A DNA stretch of 51,561 nucleotides from Betaproteobacteria bacterium UBA5216. Lineage in GTDB: Bacteria > Pseudomonadota > Gammaproteobacteria > Burkholderiales > SG8-41. The notes under the pieces are model-generated. The model did not search any database, had not been told where the DNA came from, and saw nothing but the letters and a program-made list of their open reading frames with translations. The stretch lies in the NCBI GenBank assembly GCA_002412495.1, contig DHVE01000058.1:1-51561 (forward strand), read 5' to 3'. Each line of letters begins with the position of its first letter. Positions within the stretch are counted from its first letter, which is position 1. This document shows positions 1-8,597 of the stretch, one piece after another. Both the position numbers and the translations under genes were made by a program.

Positions 1-27
1 GCTCATCTGCGTAAATCCGCGTCGAAT
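1..27. repeat. dispersed short repeat, copy 1
   Basis: The window opens with a short motif (ATCTGCGTAAATCCGCGT and flanks) that recurs in inverted orientation at about 6731-6757 (ACGCGGATTTGCACAGAT). Both copies are intergenic. It looks like a dispersed intergenic repeat; no function can be read from it. Confidence 0.4.
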
Positions 28-56
28 AGACTTTGACTTTTCGAGTAAACAAACCC

Positions 57-1868
57 ATGACCACCCCACACGACCCTACCACCCACGACGGTGCCACTGT
101 CATCGCCGACTACCTGATCCGCGAAAAAGTCCCTTACGTATTCGGCCTGTGCGGCCACGGCAACATTGGCTTTCTGGATGCGCTGCACGCGCGGCAGGAT
201 GAAATCAAAACCATTTCCGTGCATCACGAGTCCGTCGCGGGTTTCATGGCCGACGTGTATTACCGCGTGTCGGGCCAGCCAACGGCGACCATTACCTCGT
301 GCGGGCCGGGTTCGGCCAATATGCCGATCGCGCTGGCCAACGCATTTTTTGACTCGGTGCCGTTTTATGCCATCACCGGCAACGTGCCGACCAGCCAGTT
401 TAATCGCGGTGCGTTTCAGGAAACCTATCGTCACTTTCAGGCGGATTTCCCGTCCACCGTCAAAGCCTATTGCAAGCGCGTGTTTCAACCCACTACTGCG
501 ACGCAGTTGCCCATCGCCGTGCGTCAGGCGTGGAAAACCATGGTCACCGGACGCCCCGGCCCGGTGGTGCTGGACGTACCGTTTGATATTTTTAACGAGC
601 CGATTCCCGAACCCACGCCGCGCCCCGAGGAGTGGAACTCAAACATCTCATGCCGCTGCGGCGCCGACCCCGAAGGCGTGCGTAAAGCCGCCGACATGCT
701 GATGTCGGCCACGCGTCCCGCCATTCTGGTTGGGCAAGGCGTACGCTACGGCGGCGCCACCCAGGAGTTGTTGGCGCTCGCGGAAAAACTGCGCATTCCC
801 GTGGCGATGTCCGCCAGCGGCATCGGCGCGATTCCAGCGGATCATCCGCTGGCGTTGGGACTTGTCGCGCGCAACGGCCCGTATCACGCCAATCACACCA
901 CCCGGCAGGCTGATGTGCTGTTGGCACTCGGCGTGCGATTTGACGACCGCACCTCAAGCTCGTGGATACCCGGCTTCTCGTTCACCATTCCGCCGACGAA
1001 ACTGATTCACGTGGACATCGATCCCGACGAAATCGGCCGCAATTACCCGGTGGCGCTTGGCCTGATGGCCGATGTGCGCACCTTTTTGCGGCAACTGCTG
1101 ACGGAAATCGACTCGCGCATGAGCCGGGGCCAAATGCCCGCCGAACGTAGCGCGTGGCTTGATGCCATCGCGGGTTACCGAAAAGAGTGGAACGACTTCG
1201 TCGCGCCCGGCTTCAAGGCCGATACCACACCGATTGCGCCACAGCGCGCCGCGCACGAAATCGATAACGCACTGACCGAGGACACCATCCTCGTCAGCGA
1301 CATCGGTGTGCATCACAACTGGCTGATTCAGTTCTGTAAACCCAAACGTCCGGATTCCCTGATCGGCTCAATGGGCTTCGGCCCCATGGGCTTTGGCGTT
1401 GCGGGCGCGCTGGGCGCGAAGCTCGCCGCACCGCATCGCCCGTGTGTTGCGGTCGTCGGCGACGGTGCGTTCTTGATGCACGCTAACGTGCTCGCCACCG
1501 CCTACGAATATCAAATCCCCGTGGTGTACGTGATCTGGAACAACTACGCCTACGGCTCGATCCGCGGCCTGCAACGCGGTTACCTCGGCGGACGCGAACT
1601 CATCACCGATTTCAAACACCCCGGCACCGACAAACCCTACAACCCCGACTTCGCCGCCATGGCGCGCTCGGCGGGCATCGAGGGCGTGAGCGTGGACCGC
1701 GCAGCGGATTTGAACGAAGCCATCCGCAAAGCCATCGCCGCCAACAAACCCTGCGTGATCGACGCCAATATCAATGGCGATTTGAATCCCGCCGGCGCGG
1801 GCATCTGGGAATTGCCGGGCATGGGGCGCAGCAAGCCGGGGATCGGCCAGCAATACGTGCCGGAGTAA
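57..1868 (+). CDS. ThDP-dependent acetolactate-synthase-like enzyme
   Basis: 603-residue thiamine-diphosphate enzyme of the acetolactate synthase / benzoylformate decarboxylase superfamily. The N-terminal PYR domain carries the conserved cofactor-activating glutamate in VHHES (about E58), followed by GPGSANM. The middle domain is Rossmann-like. The C-terminal PP domain has the ThDP motif GDG (468-470) followed about 25 residues later by NN (495-496). I chose the ATG at 57; a TTG 24 nt upstream stays in frame but adds no conserved sequence. No regulatory small subunit lies nearby, and the next gene is a Bug binding protein 7 nt downstream, so a catabolic 2-oxoacid decarboxylase or carboligase is likelier than branched-chain amino acid synthesis. 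The substrate is unknown. Confidence 0.9.
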   Translation: MTTPHDPTTHDGATVIADYLIREKVPYVFGLCGHGNIGFLDALHARQDEIKTISVHHESVAGFMADVYYRVSGQPTATITSCGPGSANMPIALANAFFDSVPFYAITGNVPTSQFNRGAFQETYRHFQADFPSTVKAYCKRVFQPTTATQLPIAVRQAWKTMVTGRPGPVVLDVPFDIFNEPIPEPTPRPEEWNSNISCRCGADPEGVRKAADMLMSATRPAILVGQGVRYGGATQELLALAEKLRIPVAMSASGIGAIPADHPLALGLVARNGPYHANHTTRQADVLLALGVRFDDRTSSSWIPGFSFTIPPTKLIHVDIDPDEIGRNYPVALGLMADVRTFLRQLLTEIDSRMSRGQMPAERSAWLDAIAGYRKEWNDFVAPGFKADTTPIAPQRAAHEIDNALTEDTILVSDIGVHHNWLIQFCKPKRPDSLIGSMGFGPMGFGVAGALGAKLAAPHRPCVAVVGDGAFLMHANVLATAYEYQIPVVYVIWNNYAYGSIRGLQRGYLGGRELITDFKHPGTDKPYNPDFAAMARSAGIEGVSVDRAADLNEAIRKAIAANKPCVIDANINGDLNPAGAGIWELPGMGRSKPGIGQQYVPE

Positions 1869-1875
1869 CCGGTTT

Positions 1876-2868
1876 ATGCGGAACCGTTACCTTTGCATCG
1901 CCTCGAGCCTGTTGGTTGCCGCCACGCTGGTGGCGCCGGCCGTATTTGCGCAGGCGCTTGCCCAGGCCTACCCGACCAAGCCGATACGGCTGATCGTGCC
2001 CTTTCCGCCCGCCGGCACCGCCGATGTGCTGGCGCGCATCATCGGCCAGAAAATGGGCGAGTCGCTGGGCCAGCAAATCGTGGTTGATCTGCGTCCCGGC
2101 GCGTCGGGCAGTCTTGGCGCCCTACTCACCGCCAAGGCGCCGCCGGATGGCTACACGGCCATGCTGACGTCGCTGTCGCCGCTGGTCATCAATGTGCATA
2201 TGTTTTCGGGCAAACCGCAGTACGACCCGCAAAAAGATCTCGCGCCGATATCGCTGATTACCAAGGTTCCCTCGGTCATCACCGTGCACAACACGTCCGC
2301 GCTGCGTTCCATGAAGGATGTCGTGGCCGCCGCCAAGGCCAATCCGGGCAAGCTCACGTACGGATCGTCGGGCGCGGGCGGCGTCAACCATCTGATCACC
2401 GAGCTGTTCCGTTCCGCCGCCGGCATCGAGCTGATCCATGTGCCGTACAAAGGCGCAGGCCCCGCGATGATCGCACTGCTATCGAAAGAGATCGACATCA
2501 GCGTCGCATCTCCGGTGGCGATCATGTCGCAGGTGCGCGCGGGCCAGGTGCGCGCGCTGGCGGTATCGGGCGCGGCACGCTCGCCCACGCTGCCCGACGT
2601 GCCGACCATCGCGGAAACCGCCGTGCCTGGATTCGACTCAACTGCCTGGTACGCCATGCTGGCGCCGGCAGGCACGCCACGCGCCTACATCGACAAGTTG
2701 CAGGGCGCGGTGGTGGTGGCCATGCGGACCCCGTTGATCATAGAGCGCCTCAATGCCGAAGGCGCAGCCCCGGAGCCCACCACACCCGAGGCATTGCGCA
2801 AGTTGATCGAGGTGGATTCGCAGCGCTGGGCCAAGGCCGTCAAAATTTCCGGCGCCAAACTCGACTAG
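1876..2868 (+). CDS. Bug/TctC-family TTT substrate-binding protein
   Basis: 330-residue periplasmic binding protein of the tripartite tricarboxylate transporter (Bug) family. A signal peptide covers about residues 1-31 and ends near AQALAQA. It is followed by the family's YPTKPIRLIV opening, an Asp-containing ligand-loop region (AGTADVLARIIG) and the hallmark HVPYKGAGPAM in the middle. Length is typical. It starts 7 nt after the ThDP enzyme stop, with a GGAG overlapping that stop codon, so the two are co-transcribed and probably translationally coupled. The ligand is presumably a carboxylate handled by the flanking enzymes. No TctA or TctB membrane partner is encoded nearby. Confidence 0.93.
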   Translation: MRNRYLCIASSLLVAATLVAPAVFAQALAQAYPTKPIRLIVPFPPAGTADVLARIIGQKMGESLGQQIVVDLRPGASGSLGALLTAKAPPDGYTAMLTSLSPLVINVHMFSGKPQYDPQKDLAPISLITKVPSVITVHNTSALRSMKDVVAAAKANPGKLTYGSSGAGGVNHLITELFRSAAGIELIHVPYKGAGPAMIALLSKEIDISVASPVAIMSQVRAGQVRALAVSGAARSPTLPDVPTIAETAVPGFDSTAWYAMLAPAGTPRAYIDKLQGAVVVAMRTPLIIERLNAEGAAPEPTTPEALRKLIEVDSQRWAKAVKISGAKLD

Positions 2869-2886
2869 ACGACAGAAAGCATACGC

Positions 2887-4899
2887 ATGCTGATACAGCA
2901 ACCTGGCAAGCTGGGCCCGCTCACGTTAAAAAACCGCATCACGCTCGCACCGATGGGTACGAATTTCAGCACCAGTGACGGCATCGTCACCGACCGTGAC
3001 AAGGCCTACTACGCGGAGCGCGCGCGGGGCGGCGTTTCGATGATCATGACGGCGGCCATGGGCGTCACTGGACAAGCGCGCGCGCATCGCTACACGCCGG
3101 TGTGCTACCACGACCGTTTTATTCCAGGCCTGGGCAAGCTGGTCGATGCGATCAAGGCGCATGACTGCCACGTGTTCGGGCAATTGAATCACCATGGCGC
3201 GCTACTGCACGAGCCGGGCATGCCGCCGGTCGGGCCGTCGTCGTGGATCAATCCCAAGACCGGCGATCAGGTCAAGCCGATGACGGTGGCCGAGATCATC
3301 GAGGTGCAAAAACATTTCGCCAGTGCGGCGCGGCGCCTTTGGACCGCCGGCTACGACGGCGTCGAAATCCACGCGGCCAACGGCTATCTTTTCCAGCAAT
3401 TTTTTACGCCGCGTATCAACAAGCGCAGCGATGCCTATGGCGGCTCGGTGGAAAACCGCATGCGCTTCCTGCTGGAAACCGTCAAGCGCATGCAGGACGC
3501 GGCGCCGGACCTTCTGGTGATGGTGCGGTTTTGCGTCAGCGAATTCATCGACAACGGGTACACGCAGGACGAAGCGATTGCACTCGCGCAAGGACTTGAA
3601 CGCACCGGTGTGGCGGCGCTTGATCTGTCGGGCGGCAGCAACGAAACGCCGCAGACCTCCAAGTACTGTATCCAGACGCCTTCGTTTCCGCGCGGCTGCC
3701 TTGCGCAATATGCAAAACCCATCAAGCAGGCGGTCGCGATACCAGTGTTCGTGGCCGGGCGTATCGTCGAGCCGGCGGATGCGGAAAACGTGATCGCCAG
3801 CGGCAGCGCCGACTTTATTTCGCTGGGGCGCGCGCTCTATGCCGATGCGCATTGGTGTTTGAAAGCCTTCGGGCAAGTCAAGGCGCCCATCCGGCGTTGT
3901 ATCGCATGCAACGTGTGCCATGACCGCCTCTCCGGCGAAAAAGACGTGTCATGCGTGCAGAACCCGATGATGGGCACCGAGTTCGAACAATTGCCGATGT
4001 CGGAACCGCACCTCTACGGCACACGCAGCGCGACACCCAAACGCGTGTTGATTCTGGGGGCAGGCGTTAGCGGCGTCACCGCCGCGCGGATCGCCGCGGG
4101 CCATGGTCACCACGTCGAGATATGGGAAAAACGCGACCGCCTGGGCGGACAAATACACCTGTCCGTCGCGGCGCCCGACAAAAAAGAAGTGGAAGGCGCA
4201 TGGCTCTATCCGTGGACGGAGGTGCAGCAGCTTAACGTGCCCGTGCGCACGGGCGTGACCGCCACAGTGCAATCGATACGCGACTTCAAAGCCGATCTCG
4301 TCATCATGGCCACGGGCGCGCATCCCAAGCCCGCACCCTTCGATGTATCCGCCGTCGACAAGACCATTGCGGTGCATCAGGCATGGGACATCTTGAGTAA
4401 CCCCCAGTGTATTCCGAAGGGCGCGCGTGTCACCATACTGGGCGGCGGCACGGTCGGCCTCGAAACCGCCGACCTGCTGATCAAGATGCTGGCGTGCAAG
4501 GTAACGCTGATTGAACCCAAGGCCGCGCTGGCCGAGGGCATTTCCAAGAGCAACCGCAATGAAGTCATCGACCGCGTGCGCGCGGCCGGCACGGTCATTT
4601 TGCTCAAGACGCAGGTACTCGGCGCGAACGACGCCGCGCTGCAACTTAAAGGCGCGGATGGCAATGAATCATCACACGCCATCGGCGATTGCCTTGTCAT
4701 CGCGGTGGGCGCGCAGCCCGACACCCGCGTAGCCGCCATGCTCGAAGCAGCCGGCGTGCCATTTATTGCCATCGGCGACTGTTATCAGGTTGGCGACTTC
4801 ATGACCTGCCAGCGCGATGCGTGGATGGTCGGCGCCGCCATTGATCGCTACGCCGTGCGCGCGCCGCGTCGTGGCGGTGAATCGGTGCGATTAAGCTAA
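2887..4899 (+). CDS. OYE-type FMN / 4Fe-4S / FAD enoate reductase
   Basis: 670-residue multidomain reductase of the 2,4-dienoyl-CoA reductase / trimethylamine dehydrogenase type. Residues 1 to about 335 form an old-yellow-enzyme TIM barrel that binds FMN (LKNRITLAPMGT near the start, QLNHHG, EIHAANGYLFQQF). A cysteine cluster, CIACNVC then C after 11 residues, should ligate a 4Fe-4S centre. The rest is a pair of Rossmann folds with two dinucleotide motifs, GAGVSGVTAA and GGGTVGLETA, for FAD and NAD(P)H. It would pass electrons from NAD(P)H to an alpha,beta-unsaturated carbonyl compound. It lies 18 nt after the Bug gene and closes a three-gene operon. The ligand cluster is C-x2-C-x2-C, one residue shorter in the second spacing than E. 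coli FadH. Confidence 0.9.
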   Translation: MLIQQPGKLGPLTLKNRITLAPMGTNFSTSDGIVTDRDKAYYAERARGGVSMIMTAAMGVTGQARAHRYTPVCYHDRFIPGLGKLVDAIKAHDCHVFGQLNHHGALLHEPGMPPVGPSSWINPKTGDQVKPMTVAEIIEVQKHFASAARRLWTAGYDGVEIHAANGYLFQQFFTPRINKRSDAYGGSVENRMRFLLETVKRMQDAAPDLLVMVRFCVSEFIDNGYTQDEAIALAQGLERTGVAALDLSGGSNETPQTSKYCIQTPSFPRGCLAQYAKPIKQAVAIPVFVAGRIVEPADAENVIASGSADFISLGRALYADAHWCLKAFGQVKAPIRRCIACNVCHDRLSGEKDVSCVQNPMMGTEFEQLPMSEPHLYGTRSATPKRVLILGAGVSGVTAARIAAGHGHHVEIWEKRDRLGGQIHLSVAAPDKKEVEGAWLYPWTEVQQLNVPVRTGVTATVQSIRDFKADLVIMATGAHPKPAPFDVSAVDKTIAVHQAWDILSNPQCIPKGARVTILGGGTVGLETADLLIKMLACKVTLIEPKAALAEGISKSNRNEVIDRVRAAGTVILLKTQVLGANDAALQLKGADGNESSHAIGDCLVIAVGAQPDTRVAAMLEAAGVPFIAIGDCYQVGDFMTCQRDAWMVGAAIDRYAVRAPRRGGESVRLS

Positions 4900-4919
4900 G
4901 AGACAACCCTTAAACCTCA

Positions 4920-4947
4920 TTTAAAAACAATAAGTTACACAATACCG
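4920..4947. repeat. AT-rich mini-repeat, copy a
   Basis: The sequence TTAAAAACAATAAGTTAC with flanks is an AT-rich island in GC-rich surroundings. It closely matches copies at 8291-8305 (minus), 12607-12622 (minus), 17988-18014 and, more loosely, 34114-34138. This copy sits just downstream of the OYE-type reductase and at the end of the Bug remnant. Confidence 0.5.
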
Positions 4948-4951
4948 CAAT

Positions 4952-5140
4952 TCAGTCCACTATTGTCCCAGACACTTTCACCACCTTCGCCCACTTCGCA
5001 ATCTCGGCAATCACGAACTGCGTGAACTCTTCCGGTGTGTTGCCGATGAAATTGGCGCCTTCCACCGCCAGAAGTTGCGCCACTTCTGGCCACTTGGTGA
5101 TGAGCCGCATCACCGCCGAGCATAATTTATTTAGTCGCCG
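4952..5140 (-). pseudogene. remnant of a Bug/TctC binding protein (C-terminus only)
   Basis: On the minus strand a frame of about 60 residues ends in the C-terminal helix typical of Bug proteins. Segments such as NTPEEFTQFVIAEIAKWAKV match the ends of the complete copies; the protein at 24648-25613 ends with AEIAKWAKVVK. The other roughly 270 residues (signal peptide, HVPYKG motif) are missing, and the upstream sequence is AT-rich and non-homologous, so this is a decayed remnant. The 5' limit is approximate because the frame runs open to 5170 without recognisable homology. It is probably the trace of a deletion or rearrangement next to the toxin-antitoxin pair. Confidence 0.75.
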
Positions 5141-5325
5141 GTTGCTTCGCGCCCACATATACGGTGGCATCGGCAGGGCCCTTACATTGCCCCCCCCAAA
5201 AGCACCAGCGCAATGCCTTCGTGAAGAGGATTTCGTTTCCGCTGGCGATATTTAAGTCATTGCTTTTATTGAAGAAATTACATTTTCACAGTATTTTCCT
5301 GACACTCGGCGCCGACGCACAGTGT

Positions 5326-5391
5326 TACAACATTGTATTTACACAACCCTACTGACCGTATAACATTGTCGTTACTTCACGGAGGCGCAAC
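5326..5391 (+). promoter_or_regulatory. candidate mazEF promoter/operator
   Basis: Upstream of the antitoxin gene there is a -35-like TTTACA (5338-5343) and a -10-like TATAAC (5359-5364) separated by 15 nt. The palindrome TACAA-CA-TTGTA (5326-5337) overlaps the 5' edge, and the core AACATTGT recurs near the -10 box (about 5362-5369). MazE-type antitoxins usually autorepress through such sites. A clear Shine-Dalgarno GGAGG (5381-5385) lies 6 nt before the ATG. The promoter is inferred by eye. Confidence 0.45.
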
Positions 5392-5649
5392 ATGAAAACA
5401 CTGATCCGCAAAATGGGTAACTCAAAGGGCGTGCTGATTCCCAAGCCGTTTCTGGCTCAAACAGGCATGGATAGCGAAGAGGGCGAAGTGGAAATTGAAA
5501 TCGAAAACGACACTATTGTGATCCGCAGACCCGAAAAGAAAGCACGCCAAGGCTGGGCCGATGCCAGCAAAGCAGTCGCCGCCGCCGGTGATGATGCGCT
5601 CGTCTGGCCAGAGTTCGCCAATGCGGACGACAAGGACTTGACGTGGTAG
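5392..5649 (+). CDS. mazE: MazE-type antitoxin (AbrB/SpoVT fold)
   Basis: 85-residue antitoxin. The N-terminal half has the swapped-hairpin AbrB signature: KMGNSKGVLIPKPFL, then EVEIEIENDTIVIRR. It should dimerise, bind the operator and present a flexible acidic C-terminal tail (about residues 60-85, ending in NADDKDLTW) that occupies the toxin's RNA-binding groove. A strong GGAGG 6 nt upstream fixes the start. The stop overlaps the toxin start by 7 nt, as expected for a coupled toxin-antitoxin operon. The pair sits between a decayed Bug gene and a housekeeping pseudouridine synthase, so it was probably acquired as a unit. Confidence 0.9.
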   Translation: MKTLIRKMGNSKGVLIPKPFLAQTGMDSEEGEVEIEIENDTIVIRRPEKKARQGWADASKAVAAAGDDALVWPEFANADDKDLTW

Positions 5650-5963
5650 CGCGTGGGGAAATTTGGCTTGCCGCGCTTGATCCGACGATCGGCAGCGAAA
5701 TCCAAAAAACGCGCCCCTGCGTGATCATCTCGCCGCCGGAGATGCACAATTACCTGAGAACCGTGATCGCCGCACCCATGACCACGGGCAGCAAGGCCGC
5801 GCCGTACCGGATACCGGTGACGTTCCGGCGAAAGACGGGTTTTATTCTGCTAGATCAGATGCGCACGCTCGACAAAACGCGTCTTGTCAAAAGAGTGGGC
5901 TTAACCTCCGACAAGACGTTGGCTGAAGTGTTGCGTACACTGCAGGAAGTGTTTGCAGAATAG
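5643..5963 (+). CDS. mazF: MazF/PemK-family endoribonuclease toxin
   Basis: 106-residue toxin of the MazF/PemK family, an mRNA interferase that cleaves single-stranded RNA at short sequence motifs in the cytoplasm. Family hallmarks are present: the opening RGEIWLAALDP, the substrate-loop segment GSEIQKTRPCVIIS with the conserved Arg, APMTTGS, and GFILLDQMRTLDKTRL. Length is normal and no disabling change is visible, so it should be active if not neutralised. The start is a GTG at 5643, inside the last codons of mazE, consistent with translational coupling. No rho-independent terminator is evident before the convergent gene. Confidence 0.92.
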   Translation: MVARGEIWLAALDPTIGSEIQKTRPCVIISPPEMHNYLRTVIAAPMTTGSKAAPYRIPVTFRRKTGFILLDQMRTLDKTRLVKRVGLTSDKTLAEVLRTLQEVFAE

Positions 5964-5977
5964 CGACGCCGACCCAC

Positions 5978-6709
5978 TCAAAACCGTTCATCCGACCGCA
6001 AATACCGCCACTGCCCCTCCGGCAATTTTCCCAGCATCACGCTGCCGATGCGCACGCGCTTCAGGCCCGTGACTTTCAGGCCAACCAGTTCGCACATGCG
6101 CCGGATTTGCCGTTTTTTTCCTTCACGCAGGGCAAAGCGCAGTTGATCCTCGTTCTGCCAACTCACCTTGGCAGGCTTTAAAGGCTTGTCGTCGAGACTC
6201 AAACCGAAATTCAGTTTCGTCAATCCGTCGGCCGACAGCTTGCCCTCGACACGCACGAGGTATTCTTTTTCGATTTGCGAATCCTGGCCGATCAGTTTTT
6301 TGGCGATGCGGCCATCCTGCGTGAACACAATTAAACCCACCGAATCGATATCCAGTCGCCCGGCCGGCGCCAACCCGCGCAAATGCGTGGCGCTGAAGCG
6401 CAGCGGCATCTTGTCGCCCTCGAAACGATTTTCCGGTTTGATCAATTCCATCGCGGGTCGATAGCCGAGTTCCGGCAGATTCGAAACGTAGCCAATGGGT
6501 TTGTTGAGCAAAATGGTGACGCTGGCTTCCTGCTTCGATTGCGCCTGCCGCGCGAGCGTGATGACCTGATTGGGAAACGCACGCGTGCCCAGCTCGGTAA
6601 CCGGCACGCCATCGACCAGCACCCAGCCTTGCTCGATGTAGCTGTCGGCCTCGCGGCGCGAGCAGATACCTTGCTCGGACATCAGTTTGGAAACGCGGAC
6701 TTTTTCCAT
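5978..6709 (-). CDS. RluF/RsuA-family rRNA pseudouridine synthase
   Basis: 243-residue RNA pseudouridine synthase of the RsuA/RluB/RluE/RluF group. An S4 RNA-binding domain occupies about residues 1-55 (RVSKLMSEQGICSRREAD). The catalytic domain follows, with the nucleophilic aspartate in GRLDIDS (D120) and the C-terminal KKRQIRRMCE motif. It converts a specific uridine of 23S rRNA to pseudouridine. The layout fits RluF (U2604) best, but the exact position cannot be assigned from sequence alone. Length is shorter than E. coli RluF, which has an extended C-terminal tail. It converges with mazF and leaves 14 nt between the stops. This is a housekeeping gene in an otherwise accessory stretch. Confidence 0.88.
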   Translation of the reverse strand: MEKVRVSKLMSEQGICSRREADSYIEQGWVLVDGVPVTELGTRAFPNQVITLARQAQSKQEASVTILLNKPIGYVSNLPELGYRPAMELIKPENRFEGDKMPLRFSATHLRGLAPAGRLDIDSVGLIVFTQDGRIAKKLIGQDSQIEKEYLVRVEGKLSADGLTKLNFGLSLDDKPLKPAKVSWQNEDQLRFALREGKKRQIRRMCELVGLKVTGLKRVRIGSVMLGKLPEGQWRYLRSDERF

Positions 6710-6730
6710 TTTTCTTTACAACCTTTTTTG

Positions 6731-6757
6731 ACGCGGATTAACGCGGATTTGCACAGA
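6731..6757. repeat. dispersed short repeat, copy 2
   Basis: An inverted copy of the element at the very start of the window: ACGCGGATT twice in tandem, then TGCACAGATT. It lies upstream of the pseudouridine synthase, in the 207-nt spacer before the COG2509 gene's 3' end. Confidence 0.4.
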
Positions 6758-6774
6758 TTAAAAACCTGTCCACT

Positions 6775-6882
6775 GTCGTTCCCGCGCACGCGGGAACCCA
6801 TAACACACGCGCCACCGGCAACACAGCGCCCCCAACCCACCTTCCTCCAAGGGAAGGAGATACCCGCCTGCGCGGGAATGAC
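6775..6882. repeat. long inverted repeat (REP-like)
   Basis: The arms GTCGTTCCCGCGCACGCGGG (6775-6794) and CCCGCCTGCGCGGGAATGAC (6863-6882) are complementary at 18 of 20 positions and enclose about 68 nt. The arm also holds an internal dyad, CCCGCGcaCGCGGG. It is intergenic, between two divergently arranged upstream and downstream gene ends. It resembles the scattered 'GTCATTCCCGCG' intergenic repeats of many proteobacteria. Confidence 0.6.
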
Positions 6883-6916
6883 GGTGGTGGGGTGACAACG
6901 TTTTCGATTCTACGCG

Positions 6917-8521
6917 TTAGCGGGCCTTCACCATACTCAACGCCACTGCCTCCGCTACTTCAATCCCATCCACCGCCGCCGAAAGAATACCCCCCGCGTA
7001 ACCCGCGCCCTCGCCCGCCGGGTACAGCCCGCGCGTGTTCATGCTCTCATACACAGCATTGCGCTTGATGCGTATCGGTGACGACGTTCGCGTTTCCACG
7101 CCAGTGAGCACGGCATCGTGCATCGCAAAACCCTTGATTTGTTTGTCAAACGCGGGCAACGCCTCGCGTATTGCCGTGATCGCGTAGTCGGGGATGCACG
7201 TGCTCAAGTCGGTCATCCGTACGCCCGGCTTATACGACGGCACCACTTCACCCAGCGCTGTCGATGCACGCCCCGCCAGAAAATCACCAACGCGCTGCGC
7301 GGGCGCGTTGTAGTTTTCGCCGCCGAGTTTAAACGCGCGCGATTCCCAATGTCGTTGAAATTCCACGCCGGCCAGCACGTTGTGGGGATAATCTTGCGGT
7401 GTGATGCCAACCACGATGCCCGCATTCGCGTTGCGCTCGTTGCGCGAATACTGGCTCATGCCGTTGGTGACCACGCGCCCTTCTTCCGAGGTGGCAGCCA
7501 CCACGGTGCCGCCGGGGCACATGCAAAAGCTGTAGACCGAGCGGCCGTTCTTGCAATGGTGCACCAGCTTGTAGTCGGCGGCGCCCAGCAGCTTGTGTCC
7601 AGCGAATTTCCCCCAGCGCACACGGTCGATCAGCGATTGCGGATGCTCGATGCGAAAACCGATGGAAAACGGCTTCGCTTCCAGATACACCCCGCGCGCG
7701 TGCAGCATTTGAAACGTGTCGCGCGCGCTGTGGCCGACCGCGAGCACTACGTGTTCACTGGCGATGTGTTCGCCGCTGCCCAGCACCACGCCGCGCGTTT
7801 GTCCGTTTTCAATTTCGATATCCGTTATCCGGCTCTGAAAGCGAAACTCGCCACCCAGCGATTCAATGGTGGCGCGCATCGTCTCGACCATGCCCACCAA
7901 TCTGAACGTGCCGATGTGCGGCTTGCTGACATACAAAATTTCGTCCGGCGCGCCGGCCTTCACAAATTCGGTGAGCACTTTGCGGCCCAAAAACCGCGGG
8001 TCTTTGATCTGGCTGTAGAGCTTGCCATCCGAAAACGTGCCCGCGCCGCCTTCGCCGAACTGCACATTCGATTCTGGATTCAGCACCGATCTGCGCCAAA
8101 GGCCCCACGTATCCTGCGTGCGCTCACGGACAACTTTGCCGCGCTCCAGAATGATCGGACGAAAACCCATTTGCGCCAGTAACAAGCCCGCAAACAACCC
8201 GCACGGCCCGGTGCCGATCACCACTGGCCGCGACACCAACTTGCCGGGCGCGCGCGCCACGAACTGATAGCCCGTATCGGGGGATTCTTTTAAGTTATTG
8301 TTTTTATTGTTTTTTTGCAACACCGCCGCAGCATCGATCACCTCTGCATCCACGGTATAAATCAAATGGATGGCCGAACGTTTTCGCGCATCCACCGCGC
8401 GGCGAAAAACGGTGTAACGCAGCAGCGCGCCCTCGTCGATGGCCAACCGTTCAATGATCGCGGCACGCAATTGCGCATCGGTGTGATCGAGCGGGAGTTT
8501 GATTTCGGTGAGTCGCAGCAT
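6917..8521 (-). CDS. COG2509-type FAD-dependent dehydrogenase
   Basis: 534-residue uncharacterised FAD-dependent dehydrogenase of the COG2509 group. A small N-terminal domain (about residues 1-70, RLTEIKLPLDH...) precedes a Rossmann FAD-binding core (VVIGTGPCGLFAGLLLAQMG, then ILERGK). The segment QFGEGGAGTFSDGKLYS is diagnostic of this group, and the C-terminus has GEGAGYAGGI for the flavin pyrophosphate. The reaction is unknown; members are cytosolic and widespread. A K/N-rich run around residues 69-79 (QKNNKNNN) is encoded by an AT-rich mini-repeat copy at 8291-8318 that looks inserted in frame between the small domain and the core. The gene is divergent from the beta-propeller gene and shares a 76-nt intergenic region with it. 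Confidence 0.88.
   Translation of the reverse strand: MLRLTEIKLPLDHTDAQLRAAIIERLAIDEGALLRYTVFRRAVDARKRSAIHLIYTVDAEVIDAAAVLQKNNKNNNLKESPDTGYQFVARAPGKLVSRPVVIGTGPCGLFAGLLLAQMGFRPIILERGKVVRERTQDTWGLWRRSVLNPESNVQFGEGGAGTFSDGKLYSQIKDPRFLGRKVLTEFVKAGAPDEILYVSKPHIGTFRLVGMVETMRATIESLGGEFRFQSRITDIEIENGQTRGVVLGSGEHIASEHVVLAVGHSARDTFQMLHARGVYLEAKPFSIGFRIEHPQSLIDRVRWGKFAGHKLLGAADYKLVHHCKNGRSVYSFCMCPGGTVVAATSEEGRVVTNGMSQYSRNERNANAGIVVGITPQDYPHNVLAGVEFQRHWESRAFKLGGENYNAPAQRVGDFLAGRASTALGEVVPSYKPGVRMTDLSTCIPDYAITAIREALPAFDKQIKGFAMHDAVLTGVETRTSSPIRIKRNAVYESMNTRGLYPAGEGAGYAGGILSAAVDGIEVAEAVALSMVKAR
8291..8318 (-). repeat. AT-rich mini-repeat, copy b (inside a gene)
   Basis: On the minus strand this reads AAAAACAATAACTTA preceded by a second AAAAACAATA-like unit. 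It is nearly identical to the core of the copy at 4920-4947. It lies inside the COG2509 flavoprotein gene, keeps the frame and encodes a Lys/Asn-rich loop. Confidence 0.5.
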
Positions 8522-8597
8522 GGTGTGGCGTACTTTAACTGCATTCGCGCAGGAGTAGAATGTTTACTCTCATTCCATCCCCCACCAGAGAAAAACC

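Noticed and set aside
6775..6882. CRISPR-like array
   Set aside because: There are only two inverted arms and no evenly spaced direct repeats with unique spacers; it is a REP-like inverted repeat.
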